Shown in pieces: positions 63,005 through 64,000 of a stretch of 64,000 nt of DNA. Each line of letters opens with the position of its first letter. Within the stretch, counting starts at the first letter, position 1. The stretch covers positions 165,111 through 229,110 of the forward strand of contig NZ_MUFC01000004.1 of assembly GCF_001995985.1 (NCBI RefSeq), read 5' to 3'. Below the pieces are notes generated by a model. The model was not told the origin of the DNA, did not search any database, and saw only the letters and a program-made list of their open reading frames with translations. Position numbers and translations under genes: made by a program. This stretch comes from Salinivibrio sharmensis (GTDB lineage Bacteria; Pseudomonadota; Gammaproteobacteria; Enterobacterales; Vibrionaceae).

Positions 63005-64000
63005 CTATGAGCTTTTTTGCATATCACTTGCTGATATATGGGTTTCAGCGGTGTATTTTGATAGTGCGGAAACCACGCGATTACGGCCTTGTTCTTTGGC
63101 TTGATACAAAAAGTTGTCCGCATCAGCCAGTAACGCGTTGATGGTGGAAGCGCCCGTAAATACCGCGACGCCGGCACTGACCGTGATACCGGTTGCTTGG
63201 CCTTCAAACGGGAAGCTTTCAACTTGCACGCGCAATTTCTCTGCCACTTTTACGCACGTTGCTAAGTCAAGATTGGGGCAAATCACTAAAAATTCTTCGC
63301 CGCCCCAGCGAACGACATAATCTGTACTTCTCACGTTGTACTTTAGAATGTTGGCAACGTCTTTTAAGACCAGATCACCTTCAAGGTGGCCATAGGTATC
63401 ATTCACTTGTTTAAAGTGATCGACATCGAGAATAATCACACCAAACGACTTGCCCGTGTACGAGGCATTATCGAGCTGTTGTTCTAAAATATGGTTGCCT
63501 TTTAAACGATTAAACAGCCCCGTCATACTGTCGACTTCAGAGCGACGCTCCAACAGTTTTTTATCGGTAATATCAGCGCCGATACCAATATAACCAATCA
63601 CTTTTCCTGCTTCGTTTTTATTGGGCATAATATGGGTCTGCAGCCAAAACTCTTCACCTTGTGCGGTTTTATTGTGAAACTCACCTTTCCAACTGATCCC
63701 GTTTTTTAAATTCGTCCACAACTGGGTAAAGTCGGAGGGTACGCATGCATCATGCTGAAAAATAGAAGCGGGTGCACCAATGACATCTCGGCGTCGATAG
63801 CCAGAAAGCACGGACATTGCATCATTACAGCCAATAATGATGCCTTCTTTGTCGGTTTCTAAAATAGGAATGTATTGATCGATAATGCTGCTGTACTTCT
63901 TGTTCTCTTCTATGTTTTCTTGCAAAGCATTGGCTGTTTTTGATAGAGACTTTGCAATTAAAAACGCAACAGGAAAAGCCAATACTAGAATCGCAATAAC
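63005..64000 (-). CDS. PAS-GGDEF diguanylate cyclase, N-terminus outside window
   Basis: About 332 residues visible; the frame stays open to the window edge. At the edge is a hydrophobic helix (VIAILVLAFPVAFLIAK), so this is the cytoplasmic end of a membrane sensor. Then a PAS domain (about 40-150; LETDKEGIIIGCNDAMSVLSGY, YIGIGADITDKK) and a GGDEF domain (about 165-315) with VIILDVDHFKQVNDTYGH and GGEEF. RSTD lies exactly five residues before GGEEF, the feedback-inhibition I-site. The first possible start inside the window is a TTG within the helix and is not real. Confidence 0.9.
   Translation of the reverse strand, partial: VIAILVLAFPVAFLIAKSLSKTANALQENIEENKKYSSIIDQYIPILETDKEGIIIGCNDAMSVLSGYRRRDVIGAPASIFQHDACVPSDFTQLWTNLKNGISWKGEFHNKTAQGEEFWLQTHIMPNKNEAGKVIGYIGIGADITDKKLLERRSEVDSMTGLFNRLKGNHILEQQLDNASYTGKSFGVIILDVDHFKQVNDTYGHLEGDLVLKDVANILKYNVRSTDYVVRWGGEEFLVICPNLDLATCVKVAEKLRVQVESFPFEGQATGITVSAGVAVFTGASTINALLADADNFLYQAKEQGRNRVVSALSKYTAETHISASDMQKSS

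Overview
The window is a stretch of chromosome from a gamma-proteobacterium of the Vibrionaceae. The pointers are a YeeX/DUF496 protein, three CheV-type chemotaxis couplers, a SixA-type phosphatase, a separate RibE-type riboflavin synthase, many c-di-GMP genes, and moderate GC with AT-rich promoter regions. A halophilic genus such as Salinivibrio would fit, but that is inference from protein flavour only. Gene density is high, operons are short, and there is no prophage, insertion sequence, CRISPR array or rRNA. One tRNA gene (Asn, GTT) is present.

Layout. 1-5.2 kb: end of a siderophore synthetase, yeeX, two divergent cheV genes, sixA. 5.5-9.4 kb: a membrane protein of unknown function, then an exported molybdopterin-fold protein in an operon with a GGDEF/EAL protein. 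9.8-16.6 kb: glutaredoxin-like protein, 2OG-Fe(II) oxygenase, betaine-type binding protein, PilZ protein, PQQ-type sugar dehydrogenase with a DUF465 protein, PhoD-like phosphatase. 16.8-23.3 kb: tRNA-Asn, OppA, two GSTs, a secreted 20-residue-repeat protein divergent from an iron-sulfur photolyase, an OmpA-type lipoprotein. 23.6-28 kb: YiaY alcohol dehydrogenase facing LdhA, then a zinc-ribbon rhomboid protease with a single-span membrane partner. 28.2-31.2 kb: TonB receptor and riboflavin synthase diverging around a Fur-like box. 31.5-35.9 kb: the glycerol regulon glpF-glpK and glpD. 36-39.5 kb: rhtA and a probable sigma-54 stress module (coiled-coil protein, BON protein, divergent sigma-54 activator). 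39.5-49.3 kb: a phosphatase/diacylglycerol-kinase fusion, trhO, an alanine symporter, a third cheV, an aldehyde dehydrogenase, and an SQR-like operon. 49.7-55.2 kb: secreted subtilase, a nucleoside hydrolase remnant, an SdaC-type transporter, a DUF2798 protein, an SBP-GGDEF protein. 55.4-64 kb: RecQ paralogue, eda, a choloylglycine-hydrolase-like enzyme, GGDEF, arfB, pirin, hmp, and a PAS-GGDEF protein running off the end.

How it works together. The clearest circuits are glycerol uptake and catabolism under shared GlpR-like operators; NO detoxification by Hmp under two tandem NsrR-type operators; a TonB receptor with a Fur-like box; and a sigma-54 activator divergent from a good -24/-12 promoter in front of a BON/coiled-coil stress pair. 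Five c-di-GMP genes and three CheV genes show heavy investment in the motile/sessile decision.

The least explained parts are the zinc-ribbon rhomboid operon, the 20-residue-repeat secreted protein, the 452-residue membrane protein at 5.5 kb, the palindrome overlapping the SQR translation-start region, and the internally deleted nucleoside hydrolase at 51.3-51.6 kb. All calls rest on reading the sequence and on recalled family knowledge; no database search was run.
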